From the NCBI GenBank assembly GCA_902558225.1, contig CACEDG010000001.1, positions 47,222 through 111,221 on the forward strand: a stretch of DNA of 64,000 nucleotides, given 5' to 3'. Below are positions 32,578 to 42,818 of this stretch, piece by piece. The notes under the pieces were generated by a model. The model was not told the DNA's origin and made no database searches. It saw nothing but the letters and a program-made list of their open reading frames with translations. This stretch comes from an uncultured Pelagibacteraceae bacterium (GTDB taxonomy: Bacteria; Pseudomonadota; Alphaproteobacteria; Pelagibacterales; Pelagibacteraceae). A program made the position numbers and the translations under genes. How positions within the stretch are numbered: the first letter of the stretch is position 1; every line of letters begins with the position of its first letter.

Positions 32578-34156
32578 AAAGTTAAAAGACATAATCTTAG
32601 AATTAAATGAGGTGACAGAAGCAGAACATATTAAATCAATAACTTCATCAGTAACAACTTCCTGGGGTGAAGAAATCTGGGATCATGAAAAGATATCTAG
32701 AGATATTTTACAAAACGCTAGGGACGGAGTTGTTTCGGCAAAAATGGATATAAATCAAATTAAGATTTCAACAGATGATGATCAAATCAAGGTTTATGCG
32801 CCAAACGAATATTGTTTAGAAAAATTATATTATATTGGTTCATCGAAGACTGAACAAGATAATATGATAGGTGCGCATGGGGAAGGTGTAAAAAAATGCC
32901 TATCTGATATGGCAAGGATGGGAATTACAAACCCAATAATGATTTCTGGAGACCAATGTCTAATAGTTTCTGTTGGTAAAGAGGTGCCAGGCACAGATGG
33001 TCTTAGAGCTTTGGTTTATAATTATTTTAAAATTAATAAGTTAAAAGGTAATTACTTTATTATTAACACATTAGATAAAAAACTTAAAAAAGCATTTCAA
33101 TTTGGATTAAGAAACTTTTTTTATTCTTCAAATCCATTAATTGGTGAGGTGTTACACTCATATAATGATATAACAATTTACAAATCAAAAACGAAAGATG
33201 GGTTTGGTTTTTATAAAGGTTTAAAGAGAGTTGATATTAAAGGAATTCCAGTAATAATCTCTATCGATAAAAAATATGCAGCATTAGAAAAAAAAGTAAA
33301 AATAGATCGCGATCGGCAAGCATTTGATGCAAAATTACAAAGTACTTTTTATTCGATATTTGCAAGGAGCGGATTTTATTATGCTGCATTAAGGCACAAC
33401 CCAGCTGTTCGATATATTTTAGAAAGTTCAAAAGAAATTTGGCCTAAAGGTCATTTGCTTTTAAGTGCCTTGGCCTCAGCTACTTATGGTCGGTTAAAGG
33501 ATGACAAATCTTTAAAAGATTTGTTTGGCAACAAATATTTAAGTGAAAGTAGATATAATTACTCACGGGAAATTTCTTACGAAGATTGGTTCTCTACGAA
33601 GACCCAAAACTTCATTAGAAGTCGTGATAACAAAATGAAAAAAAATAATAAGATAATGCTCCCAAGTTACTTTAATAATTTTGGGGTTATGAGCTCATTA
33701 GAGAGCTTTATTAGATCAAAAGCCAATGCAGAAAAAAGAATAAAAAATAAAAAGACTGCTGACTTAACATCTAAAGAACAAGAAGCTATTAATTTTTGTT
33801 TTGAGGCAGCCAAAGGAGTAAGTCCCGCTTTTGCAAAACTTTTTAATAATGAAAATGATGAAGATGAATCTTTATATAATTTAAAGTTCAAAAAAATATT
33901 TTGTAAAGAATTATTGGGACAAATTAAAAATGATTATGATTATAATTCTAAGATAGTATATTTGCATGCAGATTTATTTAAGCAAAGTTTTGGAAAGATG
34001 TTCTCTGTATTTTTGCATGAGCTTAGCCACGCTACAGGTAATGATGATGGTTCCAGAGAATTTTCTGACTGCTTAACTTATCTCATATCAGCTTGTATTG
34101 ATAATAATGCCGTTGTCAGTAAATATTCTAAACAATGGAATAAATTTATTAATTAG
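32564..34156 (+). CDS. Putative GHKL-type ATPase with C-terminal zinc-peptidase motif
   Basis: N-box-like EKISRDILQNARDGV, G-rich MIGAHGEGVKKCL, C-terminal FSVFLHELSHATGN (HExxH-like HELSH). Confidence 0.6.
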   Translation: MENIKKLKDIILELNEVTEAEHIKSITSSVTTSWGEEIWDHEKISRDILQNARDGVVSAKMDINQIKISTDDDQIKVYAPNEYCLEKLYYIGSSKTEQDNMIGAHGEGVKKCLSDMARMGITNPIMISGDQCLIVSVGKEVPGTDGLRALVYNYFKINKLKGNYFIINTLDKKLKKAFQFGLRNFFYSSNPLIGEVLHSYNDITIYKSKTKDGFGFYKGLKRVDIKGIPVIISIDKKYAALEKKVKIDRDRQAFDAKLQSTFYSIFARSGFYYAALRHNPAVRYILESSKEIWPKGHLLLSALASATYGRLKDDKSLKDLFGNKYLSESRYNYSREISYEDWFSTKTQNFIRSRDNKMKKNNKIMLPSYFNNFGVMSSLESFIRSKANAEKRIKNKKTADLTSKEQEAINFCFEAAKGVSPAFAKLFNNENDEDESLYNLKFKKIFCKELLGQIKNDYDYNSKIVYLHADLFKQSFGKMFSVFLHELSHATGNDDGSREFSDCLTYLISACIDNNAVVSKYSKQWNKFIN

Positions 34157-34170
34157 GATATAAATATTTT

Positions 34171-35304
34171 ATGATAATTTCACTTATAATCTCTGTCATT
34201 GTATTATCTTTAATTATCGCGGCATTATTGTTGTATTTTTATTATTCTCTTAAAAAAAAAAATACTATTGATCCTAACAATCCTGAAATATTAAATCTAA
34301 AAAACGAAAATGATAAGTTACTAGATAAAATTACTATTACCGAAAAATATTTATCTGATTTAAAAAAAGATAAGGAGCAATTAGCATTAAACAAAAAAAG
34401 CGTGGAGGATTTTAAAGATCAAAGCAATCTCATACTTAATGAACATAAAAACCAGCATTCAATTTTTAAAAATTTTCATGAAAAATTAGTTGGCGACGCT
34501 AAATATCAAGGAAGATTTAATGAAAAGAAACTTCGAAGCTTGCTAGAAAAAAATGGTTTAAGTGAAGAAGATGGTGATTTTGACGAAAGAAAAGGGCATA
34601 CACTTACTGATCTAGAGACTGGAAATAAAAAAACTGTTAATCCAGATTTTATTATAAATATAAAGGGACCTGTCGCCGATCATATCGTAATTGACTGCAA
34701 GGTTTCTTTGAAGAGTTTTCAGGACTTTACAAATGCCAAAGATGAAGCCTCAAGAGAGCTACATTTAAAAAAACATATAGAGTCAGTGAAAACACATATT
34801 GAGCAACTCTCTAACAAAGATTATTTAAAAATTCATAATTTAAATTCATTTCAATATGTAGTTTTATTTTTACCATTCGACAGTTGCTATTTGAGTATTC
34901 TTGAAAAGTCGGATGATATCTTAGACTTATGCTTTGAAAAAAATATAATGTTAGCTGGGCCAATAAGCATAATGAGTTTAATTTCAACTATTACATCTAT
35001 TAAAAATCAAGAAAAACAAATATCCCAAATAGACACAATTATTGGAAAAGCTGAAGATATTTTTAATAAATATAATACTCTAAAAAAAAGTTTAAAAACA
35101 TTAATATCAAGTCATAATACTCATGCAAAATCTTTAACAGAGGTAGTTCGTACCAGCTATGGCTCAAGTCAAGGTTTAGAATCTAAAATTATAAAATTAA
35201 AAGATGATCATGGTTTAGATGTAAATCAGATGGTTAAAACCGATGATAAAGATAAGATGGTTAATTTTGTTGAAGATCCTGAAGATATTAATAAACCCAA
35301 TTGA
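34171..35304 (+). CDS. rmuC: DNA recombination protein RmuC family
   Basis: TM plus coiled coil, then NPDFIINIKGPVADHIVIDCKVSLKSFQDF nuclease-like core. Confidence 0.75.
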   Translation: MIISLIISVIVLSLIIAALLLYFYYSLKKKNTIDPNNPEILNLKNENDKLLDKITITEKYLSDLKKDKEQLALNKKSVEDFKDQSNLILNEHKNQHSIFKNFHEKLVGDAKYQGRFNEKKLRSLLEKNGLSEEDGDFDERKGHTLTDLETGNKKTVNPDFIINIKGPVADHIVIDCKVSLKSFQDFTNAKDEASRELHLKKHIESVKTHIEQLSNKDYLKIHNLNSFQYVVLFLPFDSCYLSILEKSDDILDLCFEKNIMLAGPISIMSLISTITSIKNQEKQISQIDTIIGKAEDIFNKYNTLKKSLKTLISSHNTHAKSLTEVVRTSYGSSQGLESKIIKLKDDHGLDVNQMVKTDDKDKMVNFVEDPEDINKPN

Positions 35305-35319
35305 AATTAAGGAGGTTAA

Positions 35320-35898
35320 ATGAATCAAAAAAATAGTAATCCATATGATTTAAAAACTAAAAAAGACGAGGGCTATTTATATGAGGAAAAGCCTAGTGGT
35401 TATTTAGATTCTGATGAATTGATTAATTTTCTTAATAGAAGAAAAATTTTAATTGATAGGACAGATAACCTCCCAAGATTTGCAAATAATAATAATATTA
35501 TTATGGCAAAATTAAAAAGAGTTGGGAAAGAAGGTTCAACGCCAACGATATATAAAATTCCTACAGACACTAAAATTGAAGAAATATTATTGTCGATGAA
35601 AAATAATAATAACTCATTATTAGGTAGGAAAATTTTAGAACAAAAAAAAGAAAAAATATTAGAAATTTTTGATAAAGCACCAAGTGCAGCAGAATATCAA
35701 AAAAGGATAGAAGCAGCCGTGGGCGAGAAAGATAAGTCAAAAATAAGAGATGAAAAAAATAGCAAATGTGAAACTAAAACTAGTATTGCAAGAAAAGTTG
35801 CACAGTCATTAGGTGTCAATTGTAATCGAAAATTAGTTCAAAGTGTATTAACTAATAGGCGATCTTCTAAACTAGATAAATTAAACAAGATTGGTTAA
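35320..35898 (+). CDS. Hypothetical protein
   Basis: ORF only. Confidence 0.55.
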   Translation: MNQKNSNPYDLKTKKDEGYLYEEKPSGYLDSDELINFLNRRKILIDRTDNLPRFANNNNIIMAKLKRVGKEGSTPTIYKIPTDTKIEEILLSMKNNNNSLLGRKILEQKKEKILEIFDKAPSAAEYQKRIEAAVGEKDKSKIRDEKNSKCETKTSIARKVAQSLGVNCNRKLVQSVLTNRRSSKLDKLNKIG

Positions 35899-35914
35899 AG
35901 CAAAACAATAAATT

Positions 35915-36691
35915 TTAATTTTTCTTTTTAATAAATTCAAAAAACTTATGCATATATTTGCAAAGTTCACAATTATTTGTGGCTGCTGGAATTTTATTGG
36001 TTTCTAAAAAGTTTTTGATTTCTATAATAGTATCTTCGACCCAATTGTAGTCTCTCATTTCATAGGGAATTAATGCATACTCAAAGTCTAGTTTATTATT
36101 GAATGTTTCTTGATCTAAAGTAGCATTTACATATAAAAAATAACTTGTTTGATGAATATCGAGACTTAACTTAGATAAAATCCAGGCATAAATTTCAGCC
36201 TGTCTTTTATAACCAATCAAATATGGTGCATCAAAATTCTTTAATCTTTCAAAATTTTCGGTATGTGTTGATTTATAATCAACTATATGAATTTTCTTAC
36301 TTTGATTATCTTGCCATAGATCATCTACAGAACCAGCTACTACTATGTTTGTTTCTTTATGATGATACCTTGCAGCCTTAAAAGGTTCTCTCCATACATC
36401 TAATTCCGGATGACTATAAGGAATAGCATCTATATTACATTCTTCTAAATATTTAGTTTTTTCCTTCTTTTCTCGAGCAATATCGTGTTCAACTTTTAGT
36501 AAGTAATCAATACGAGAATTTAAATTATAAGGGAAAGGTTTTGGGCCTTTAATCCCCAGTCGCATATCTAGATAGGCACATCTTTTACACTTTAAATAAA
36601 GGTCTATTTTAGAACGAGACATAATAAATGGTTTGTCAGTTTCAGGGTTGTAATTAGACGACCAGGGAAAATTTTTATCCGCAATAAACAT
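35915..36691 (-). CDS. PD-(D/E)XK nuclease-superfamily protein (RecB/Cas4-like)
   Basis: MSRSKIDLYLKCKRCAYLD, GSVDDLWQ...IHIVDYKSTH, late cysteines CELCKYM. Confidence 0.75.
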   Translation of the reverse strand: MFIADKNFPWSSNYNPETDKPFIMSRSKIDLYLKCKRCAYLDMRLGIKGPKPFPYNLNSRIDYLLKVEHDIAREKKEKTKYLEECNIDAIPYSHPELDVWREPFKAARYHHKETNIVVAGSVDDLWQDNQSKKIHIVDYKSTHTENFERLKNFDAPYLIGYKRQAEIYAWILSKLSLDIHQTSYFLYVNATLDQETFNNKLDFEYALIPYEMRDYNWVEDTIIEIKNFLETNKIPAATNNCELCKYMHKFFEFIKKKN

Positions 36692-36810
36692 ATTAAATAC
36701 TTATATCAAAAATGAAATAACAATCGACAACTATAAAATGTTATAAAATAATTTTGAAATAAATAATTATCTTAATTGACAAATTAAGTTTATAAATTTA
36801 ATAGATAAAT

Positions 36811-37134
36811 ATGATTCATCAGTTTCAAGATTCAGATTGGAAAGACAAAATATCAAAAGAAGAAATTGTTTGTGTCCAATTCTCAGCGTCTTGGTGCGCA
36901 CCTTGTAAACAACTATCTCCTGTTTTAGAGCAATTGAGTGGAAATTATCCAACTTGCAAATTTTTTTACGGAGACATTGAAGAGGGCGCCATAAACACCG
37001 GTAGTGAATTGGGTATACGTGGGGTGCCAAGTACTATTATTTTTCGAAGAGGCGTGGAGGTCGATAGACTAGTTGGTTTCCCTGGTCCAGCTAAAGTAAA
37101 AGAATTTTTAGATAACTCAATTTCTAGTAATTGA
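36811..37134 (+). CDS. Thioredoxin
   Basis: VQFSASWCAPCKQLSPVLEQL, IRGVPSTIIFRRG. Confidence 0.93.
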   Translation: MIHQFQDSDWKDKISKEEIVCVQFSASWCAPCKQLSPVLEQLSGNYPTCKFFYGDIEEGAINTGSELGIRGVPSTIIFRRGVEVDRLVGFPGPAKVKEFLDNSISSN

Positions 37135-37214
37135 TTTATAGCTGATATTAAATAGAAAGAATTTTATTTCAGTAAATCTTAAAACATTTAAAATCAATTA
37201 ATAAAAAAAAAAAA

Positions 37215-40200
37215 GTGAACAAGAATTTTTACTCACCAACAATGCTTACAAAGTTTGTTAATTGTAGGCATATCATTACAAATGAATTTAATGAAAAAAC
37301 ATTAAATTTAAAGAAAACTGAAAAAACAAATTCTGACAAATTAAGATTAGAAAAAGGTTTAATTCATGAATTAAGCTATTTTAAAGAACTAAGTAAAAAA
37401 TATAAAAAAATAAAAAATATTAAGGATTTGAAGAGCTTATCTAAAAAAGACAAAATCAAAGAAACTATTAAAGCTTTAAAACAAGGATATGAATTAATTT
37501 ATGGAGGATGGTTAGAGTCTGGAAAATGGAGCGGAGAATTAGATTTTTTAGAAATTAATAAAGATTTAAAATCAAATTTAGGCAATTGGAGTTATGAAGT
37601 TACGGATACTAAAAATTCCGCAAGTATAAAAGGGAGTCATATTTATCAAGTAGGTCTATATTGCTTTTTATTGAAAGAGACCCAAGGAATATTACCAAAT
37701 AATTTTTATATTTTATTAAAAGACAAAAGTAAGCAAGTAATTAAACTTAGAGAAGTTTATGATACTTTTTTATTACATAAAAATTCTTATGAAAACTTTA
37801 TTTCAAATGAATTGAATAAAACTAAATCTGAAAAATGTGGATTTTGTACGCTGTGTGATTGGGAGCAAGTTTGTTCAGAAGAGTGGATTAAGAATAGACA
37901 TCTGAATCAAGTTTTAGGAAATAATAAAAAAAATACTAAGAAACTTAAAAAAATGGGTGTCAATAATTATGATGACCTGGCAAAATTAGATCCAAAAACA
38001 AAAATAGAAGGATTAAGAGAAGAAGCAAAAGTTAAAATTATAAATCAAGCTAAATTACAAATAGAGGCAGAGAAAAAAGGTTATCCAATATTTAAAATTA
38101 ATGAAGAAAATCGACATTTAAAAAAAGGGTTTAATTTATTACCTCAACCCTCAGAATGCGACCTGTTCTTTGATATAGAGTCGGTTCAAGACCATGTATT
38201 TTCTGGAAAGCTAGAATACCTCTTTGGAGTATTTTATGAGGAGAATGGAAAGAAAATATTCAAACCTTTTTGGGCTCATAATAAAAATGAGGAAAAGCAA
38301 AGTGTGATAGATTTTTTTTCATTTACCAATAATCATTTTAAAAAATATCCTAATGCTAAAATTTATCATTACGCCGCTTATGAAATTACAGCGCTTGAGC
38401 GCTTGACATCTTTACATAAAGTTCACGGGATTGATTATGATCATTACTTGCATTTAGAGAGATTTGTTGATTTATTTAAGGTGGTAAAACAAGCTATATT
38501 TGTTTCTCAAAAAAGTTATTCAATCAAAGAAATAGAAAAATATTATGGGTTTGAAAGAAGCGGAGACATTAAAAAAGGTGATGTTTCAGAGGAGTATTAT
38601 ATTCAATGGATGGAGACAAAAGATAAAAAACTTTTAAACGAAATTGAAGAATATAATAAACAAGACTGTATTAGCACATTTAAGTTAAGAAACTGGTTAT
38701 TAAAAATAAAGCCAGAAGATACCAAATTCCATGTCCCTCAAAAGGAACATATCGAGCTCAGACCATTTGAAGAAACATTGTTGGAATACCAAAAAAAATT
38801 TAATGAATCAAAATTTAAAGATAAACCAATATTAAAATTACTTTCAGATGTGATAGGTTACTATGGACGCGAACAAAAACCCTCCTGGAGATTATTTTTT
38901 GACAGGAAAGATTTGTCTGATGAAGAATTAATTGATGATAGAGAATGTATTGGAAACATGAAATTAGTATCTCAATTTGAAGATAAGCGGTCGATTGAAT
39001 ACAAGTACCTTTTCCCTGCACAGGAATATAAGCTCAAAAAGGGAAGAAGTGTTATCATTGCAAATAATAATGATCCAGATAGAGCAGATCATGCGGGTAC
39101 TATCAAAGAGCTCGACCAAATAAATAGATCTTTGGTGTTAAGGAAAGGTTTTTCTAAAGAAAAAAAACAACTCCCGAGAACATTATCTATAGGCGAAAAG
39201 GTTATGGAGCATTCACGTTTTGAGAATCTAAACAAAAATATTTATAATTTTTGTGATAATCTTTTGGAAAATAAAAAAGGTTATGATGCTTTAAAAAGTT
39301 TCCTTAAAAGGGATATACCAAATATAAAAGGCATCAAATCGGGTGATAAAATTATTAAGTCAGAAAATTTTCATAAAGAGATACCAAATATAATTTCAAA
39401 GTTAAATTCGTCATATATTTTTTTGCAAGGGGGCCCTGGCGCTGGTAAAACATTTCATACTGCTAATGCAATAGTAGAGTTAATAAGAAAGAATAAGAAA
39501 ATAGCTGTTACAGCAAACTCTCATAAAGTAATACACAATTTATTGGAGAGAATAGAGAGTATAGCGACCGAGCAAGATTTTGACTTTAAAGGCCTTAAAA
39601 AAGGAAATCCCAATGATGTTGATAGTTTTTACGATGGAAAATTTATTAAAACAGAGAACAATGAAAAGAAATATATTGATGGATTAAAAGACAATAAGAT
39701 TTTACTTTATGGAGGAACCAAATATCATTTAGCCTCTTGGTTTTATAGAAGTAAAATTGATTTTCTTTTCATAGAAGAGGCATCCCAATTTTCGTTAGCT
39801 GATTGTATCTCGTTAGGTGGGATTGCAACAAATATTGTTTTGGTAGGTGATCAACAACAACTTGGACAACCCACGCAAGCAAGTCATCCTAATTTATCTG
39901 GAAGTTCAGTTTTAGAGTATTTACTTGAAGGAAAAGACACAGTACCTCCTGACAGAGGTATATTTTTAACTAGAACTCATCGAATGCACCCCAATATTAA
40001 TAATTTTATATCTGAAAATTTTTATGAAAATAAACTTTTAACTGATATTTCAGCTAAAAGTAGAAAAGTAAATTATCCAAAAAATTTTTATATAAATAAT
40101 GATGGTATTCATACTGTTTTAATGAATCATGCAGACTGTAGTCAAACGAGTGAAGAAGAATTTAAAAAAATAGATGAAATTATAAAAAAACTATCAGGTC

Positions 40201-40577
40201 AAAAATTTATAGACTCAGATAAGACCGAAAGACCTTTATCGATATCAGATTTTTTAATTATTTCTCCGTATAATGCTCAAGTAAATTTTTTATTAGAAAG
40301 ACTTCCAAACGGCACGCGCTGCGGTACAATTGATAGGTTTCAAGGACAGCAAGCACCAATTACAATAATTAGTATGACAAGTAGTGACGTAGAAAATTTA
40401 CCAAGAGATAAATCTTTCTTTTTTAATAGAAATAGGTTGAATGTAGCAATTAGTAGAGCTCAGTGCTCAAGTATTGTTTTACTTAATCCTAGATTATTAG
40501 AAACACCACCTAAAACATTAGAAGAATTTAAGCTGATAAATAATTTTAATAAATTATTAAAATATACAATTAAATGA
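37215..40577 (+). CDS. TM0106-like RecB-family nuclease fused to superfamily 1 helicase
   Basis: Cys cluster CGFCTLCDWEQVC, DLFFDIES RNase H-like, Walker A GGPGAGKTFHTANAI, IEEASQFSL, C-terminal NRNRLNVAISRAQ; GTG start. Confidence 0.83.
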   Translation: MNKNFYSPTMLTKFVNCRHIITNEFNEKTLNLKKTEKTNSDKLRLEKGLIHELSYFKELSKKYKKIKNIKDLKSLSKKDKIKETIKALKQGYELIYGGWLESGKWSGELDFLEINKDLKSNLGNWSYEVTDTKNSASIKGSHIYQVGLYCFLLKETQGILPNNFYILLKDKSKQVIKLREVYDTFLLHKNSYENFISNELNKTKSEKCGFCTLCDWEQVCSEEWIKNRHLNQVLGNNKKNTKKLKKMGVNNYDDLAKLDPKTKIEGLREEAKVKIINQAKLQIEAEKKGYPIFKINEENRHLKKGFNLLPQPSECDLFFDIESVQDHVFSGKLEYLFGVFYEENGKKIFKPFWAHNKNEEKQSVIDFFSFTNNHFKKYPNAKIYHYAAYEITALERLTSLHKVHGIDYDHYLHLERFVDLFKVVKQAIFVSQKSYSIKEIEKYYGFERSGDIKKGDVSEEYYIQWMETKDKKLLNEIEEYNKQDCISTFKLRNWLLKIKPEDTKFHVPQKEHIELRPFEETLLEYQKKFNESKFKDKPILKLLSDVIGYYGREQKPSWRLFFDRKDLSDEELIDDRECIGNMKLVSQFEDKRSIEYKYLFPAQEYKLKKGRSVIIANNNDPDRADHAGTIKELDQINRSLVLRKGFSKEKKQLPRTLSIGEKVMEHSRFENLNKNIYNFCDNLLENKKGYDALKSFLKRDIPNIKGIKSGDKIIKSENFHKEIPNIISKLNSSYIFLQGGPGAGKTFHTANAIVELIRKNKKIAVTANSHKVIHNLLERIESIATEQDFDFKGLKKGNPNDVDSFYDGKFIKTENNEKKYIDGLKDNKILLYGGTKYHLASWFYRSKIDFLFIEEASQFSLADCISLGGIATNIVLVGDQQQLGQPTQASHPNLSGSSVLEYLLEGKDTVPPDRGIFLTRTHRMHPNINNFISENFYENKLLTDISAKSRKVNYPKNFYINNDGIHTVLMNHADCSQTSEEEFKKIDEIIKKLSGQKFIDSDKTERPLSISDFLIISPYNAQVNFLLERLPNGTRCGTIDRFQGQQAPITIISMTSSDVENLPRDKSFFFNRNRLNVAISRAQCSSIVLLNPRLLETPPKTLEEFKLINNFNKLLKYTIK

Positions 40578-40604
40578 AACTAAAATTTGATAAGTTTAAA
40601 ACTT

Positions 40605-41861
40605 TTAATTTTCTTTTAGAACTGACCCACACCAGTATAAACTACCCATTACAACAATTATTTTTTTTTCTTTTGAAGTAATACTTTTAAGAGCTTCCTT
40701 TATTCCAATAGCAGTTTCAACCTTATAATCCTGTTTAATGGCGATAGACTTTAATTCATCAGCTGTGCAAGAATTTGGTTCATCTGGAATTTTTACAGTA
40801 ACAATTTTTTTAAATATCCCTTTAAATTCTTTTAAAAATTCTTTCGGGAATTTATTTTTTTGCATCCCCCACACACAATAAATTGGTAAATTTAATGTTT
40901 TAAGATAGTTGTATAAATTTTTACCTGAAACATTGGAATGTGCACCATCTAAAAGAATCTTTTCTTTTTTGTTTACAAATTTTCTTAATTTACCTTTAGT
41001 TAAATATTGCAATCTACCTTCAAAATAGACCTTAGGAATAGTTTTTTGAATAACAGTTGGTTTGATATTTAAATCCAAGGCTATTTTTATAGATAGACCT
41101 AAGTTATCTATTAATCCTTTGCTGTGAATGTAGTTAGACTTAATGGGAATTTTATGTTTGTTATCTTTGTAGAAAATATTTTTTCCTTTATGAATAATTC
41201 TCCATTTTGAAGGATAAGTAATATTACTCTCATTTTTTTTTAATATTCCTTTTATTATTCTCAAAGTTTTAGGTTTTTGTTTCCCTATATAGATATTTGT
41301 TTGATTACTTAAATATCCTACTTTTTGTCTACAAATTTCATTGATAGTTTTTGGTGATATCCATTCAACATGTTGAAGATTTATATTTGTAGCTGCTTGA
41401 ACCAAAGGCTTATCAAATAATCGAGTCGAGTCTCCAAAAAACATTAATCCTGCCTCCAAAATATTGTAATCTATCTTTCTTTTTGAGGCAGCTAATACAT
41501 ATATAAGAGTTAAGACTTCAAATAAACTTAAGGTAACATTTAGTTTACTGATCTGTCTTTCATGTTTTTTAATTTCATTTAATGAAATAAATCTATTTTT
41601 TAAACATATTCGAGATCGTAGATCAAAAAGGTGTGGGGAAACAAAAGTTGATGTGGATTGTTTATTTGCCTCAATAAAATATTTAAGTGAAGTTAAGCAG
41701 CTGAATTTGCCATCAGAGCCAATAATATTTATTGGCCTTTTTAATTTTTTTTCTGGGTTTCCTAAGAGTTTTAAGGCTTTTTTTATTCTTGATAATCCTA
41801 AGGTTATTCTACGGCTATATTTTTTTTGGAGGTTTTTATAATAAATTTCTGAACTAATCAT
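40605..41861 (-). CDS. folC: Folylpolyglutamate synthase/dihydrofolate synthase
   Basis: PINIIGSDGKFS, LDGAHSNVSGKNL; accD neighbourhood. Confidence 0.85.
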   Translation of the reverse strand: MISSEIYYKNLQKKYSRRITLGLSRIKKALKLLGNPEKKLKRPINIIGSDGKFSCLTSLKYFIEANKQSTSTFVSPHLFDLRSRICLKNRFISLNEIKKHERQISKLNVTLSLFEVLTLIYVLAASKRKIDYNILEAGLMFFGDSTRLFDKPLVQAATNINLQHVEWISPKTINEICRQKVGYLSNQTNIYIGKQKPKTLRIIKGILKKNESNITYPSKWRIIHKGKNIFYKDNKHKIPIKSNYIHSKGLIDNLGLSIKIALDLNIKPTVIQKTIPKVYFEGRLQYLTKGKLRKFVNKKEKILLDGAHSNVSGKNLYNYLKTLNLPIYCVWGMQKNKFPKEFLKEFKGIFKKIVTVKIPDEPNSCTADELKSIAIKQDYKVETAIGIKEALKSITSKEKKIIVVMGSLYWCGSVLKEN

Positions 41862-41881
41862 TTTAGATTAGGCTTAAGAAC

Positions 41882-42814
41882 TTAAGAAGCTTGTTGAGAT
41901 CGTGCTGTAAGTGTTGAAGACTCATTATCTTCATTTTCTACAATTTTATTTGTATCTTTTTTTAACAATATAGATAACAAAGTCTCTAAAGTTTTTGCTA
42001 TATCTTTTCTTTCAACCACAAGATCAACTGCCCCCGTCTTGTCTCTCAAATATTCAGAGGTCTGAAATCCAGTCGGTAAAGCTTCTTTAATGGTTCCTTC
42101 TATAACTTTTTTACCAGCAAACGCCACGGTAGCCCGAGGTTCTGCCAAGTTCAGGTCTCCAAGCATTGCATAACTGGCCGTTATGCCGCCTGCAGTTGGA
42201 TCAGTTAAAACAACAATATATGGTAGCTTCTTCTTTTTTAGTTCATTAATGGCCAATACAGTTCGAGGCATTTGATTTAATGAGATCATTCCTTCTTGCA
42301 TGCGCATGCCACCACCCGCCGTAAATACCACTAGAGGATTATTATTTTCTATTGCATGTTGTGCCGCCGCTAAGAAGGCCTCTCCTTCCGCACTGGCTAT
42401 TGATGCCCCTAAGAACGAGAAGTCAGATGCTATAGTGGTTATCCTTATTGATCCTAGCGTACCTGTAGCAACAACCATACTAGAATCTAAACCTGTTTTT
42501 TTACGAGCACTTTTTAATCTTTCTTTATATGGTTTTGTATCAACAAATCCCAGCCTATCGTCCTTTGGCACAGGTGTACTAATTATTTCATACTTATCTC
42601 CAAATAGAATTTTAAATCTTTGTTTGGGTGAAATTCGCATTGGTTTTTGACAAGTAGGGCAAACAAAAAGATTACGCTCTAATTCTGATTTCAATGAGGG
42701 ACCTACACAACACGAATACCATGGGCTATTTTCAATATCAGTTTTTTTCAGCCTCTCTTTTATGGCAGTTTTGATCTTTTCACCCGATCGTATAACTTTA
42801 TTTAACCAATTCAT
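41882..42814 (-). CDS. accD: Acetyl-CoA carboxylase carboxyltransferase subunit beta
   Basis: FVCPTCQKPMRISP, FTAGGGMRMQEGMISLNQMPRT, VLTDPTAGGITASYAMLGD. Confidence 0.96.
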   Translation of the reverse strand: MNWLNKVIRSGEKIKTAIKERLKKTDIENSPWYSCCVGPSLKSELERNLFVCPTCQKPMRISPKQRFKILFGDKYEIISTPVPKDDRLGFVDTKPYKERLKSARKKTGLDSSMVVATGTLGSIRITTIASDFSFLGASIASAEGEAFLAAAQHAIENNNPLVVFTAGGGMRMQEGMISLNQMPRTVLAINELKKKKLPYIVVLTDPTAGGITASYAMLGDLNLAEPRATVAFAGKKVIEGTIKEALPTGFQTSEYLRDKTGAVDLVVERKDIAKTLETLLSILLKKDTNKIVENEDNESSTLTARSQQAS

Positions 42815-42818
42815 GCAT

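Noticed and set aside
39430-39452. GC-rich run GGGGGCCCTGGCGCTGG in the helicase gene as a possible fourth element
   Set aside because: It encodes the Walker A motif GGPGAGKT in an uninterrupted frame.
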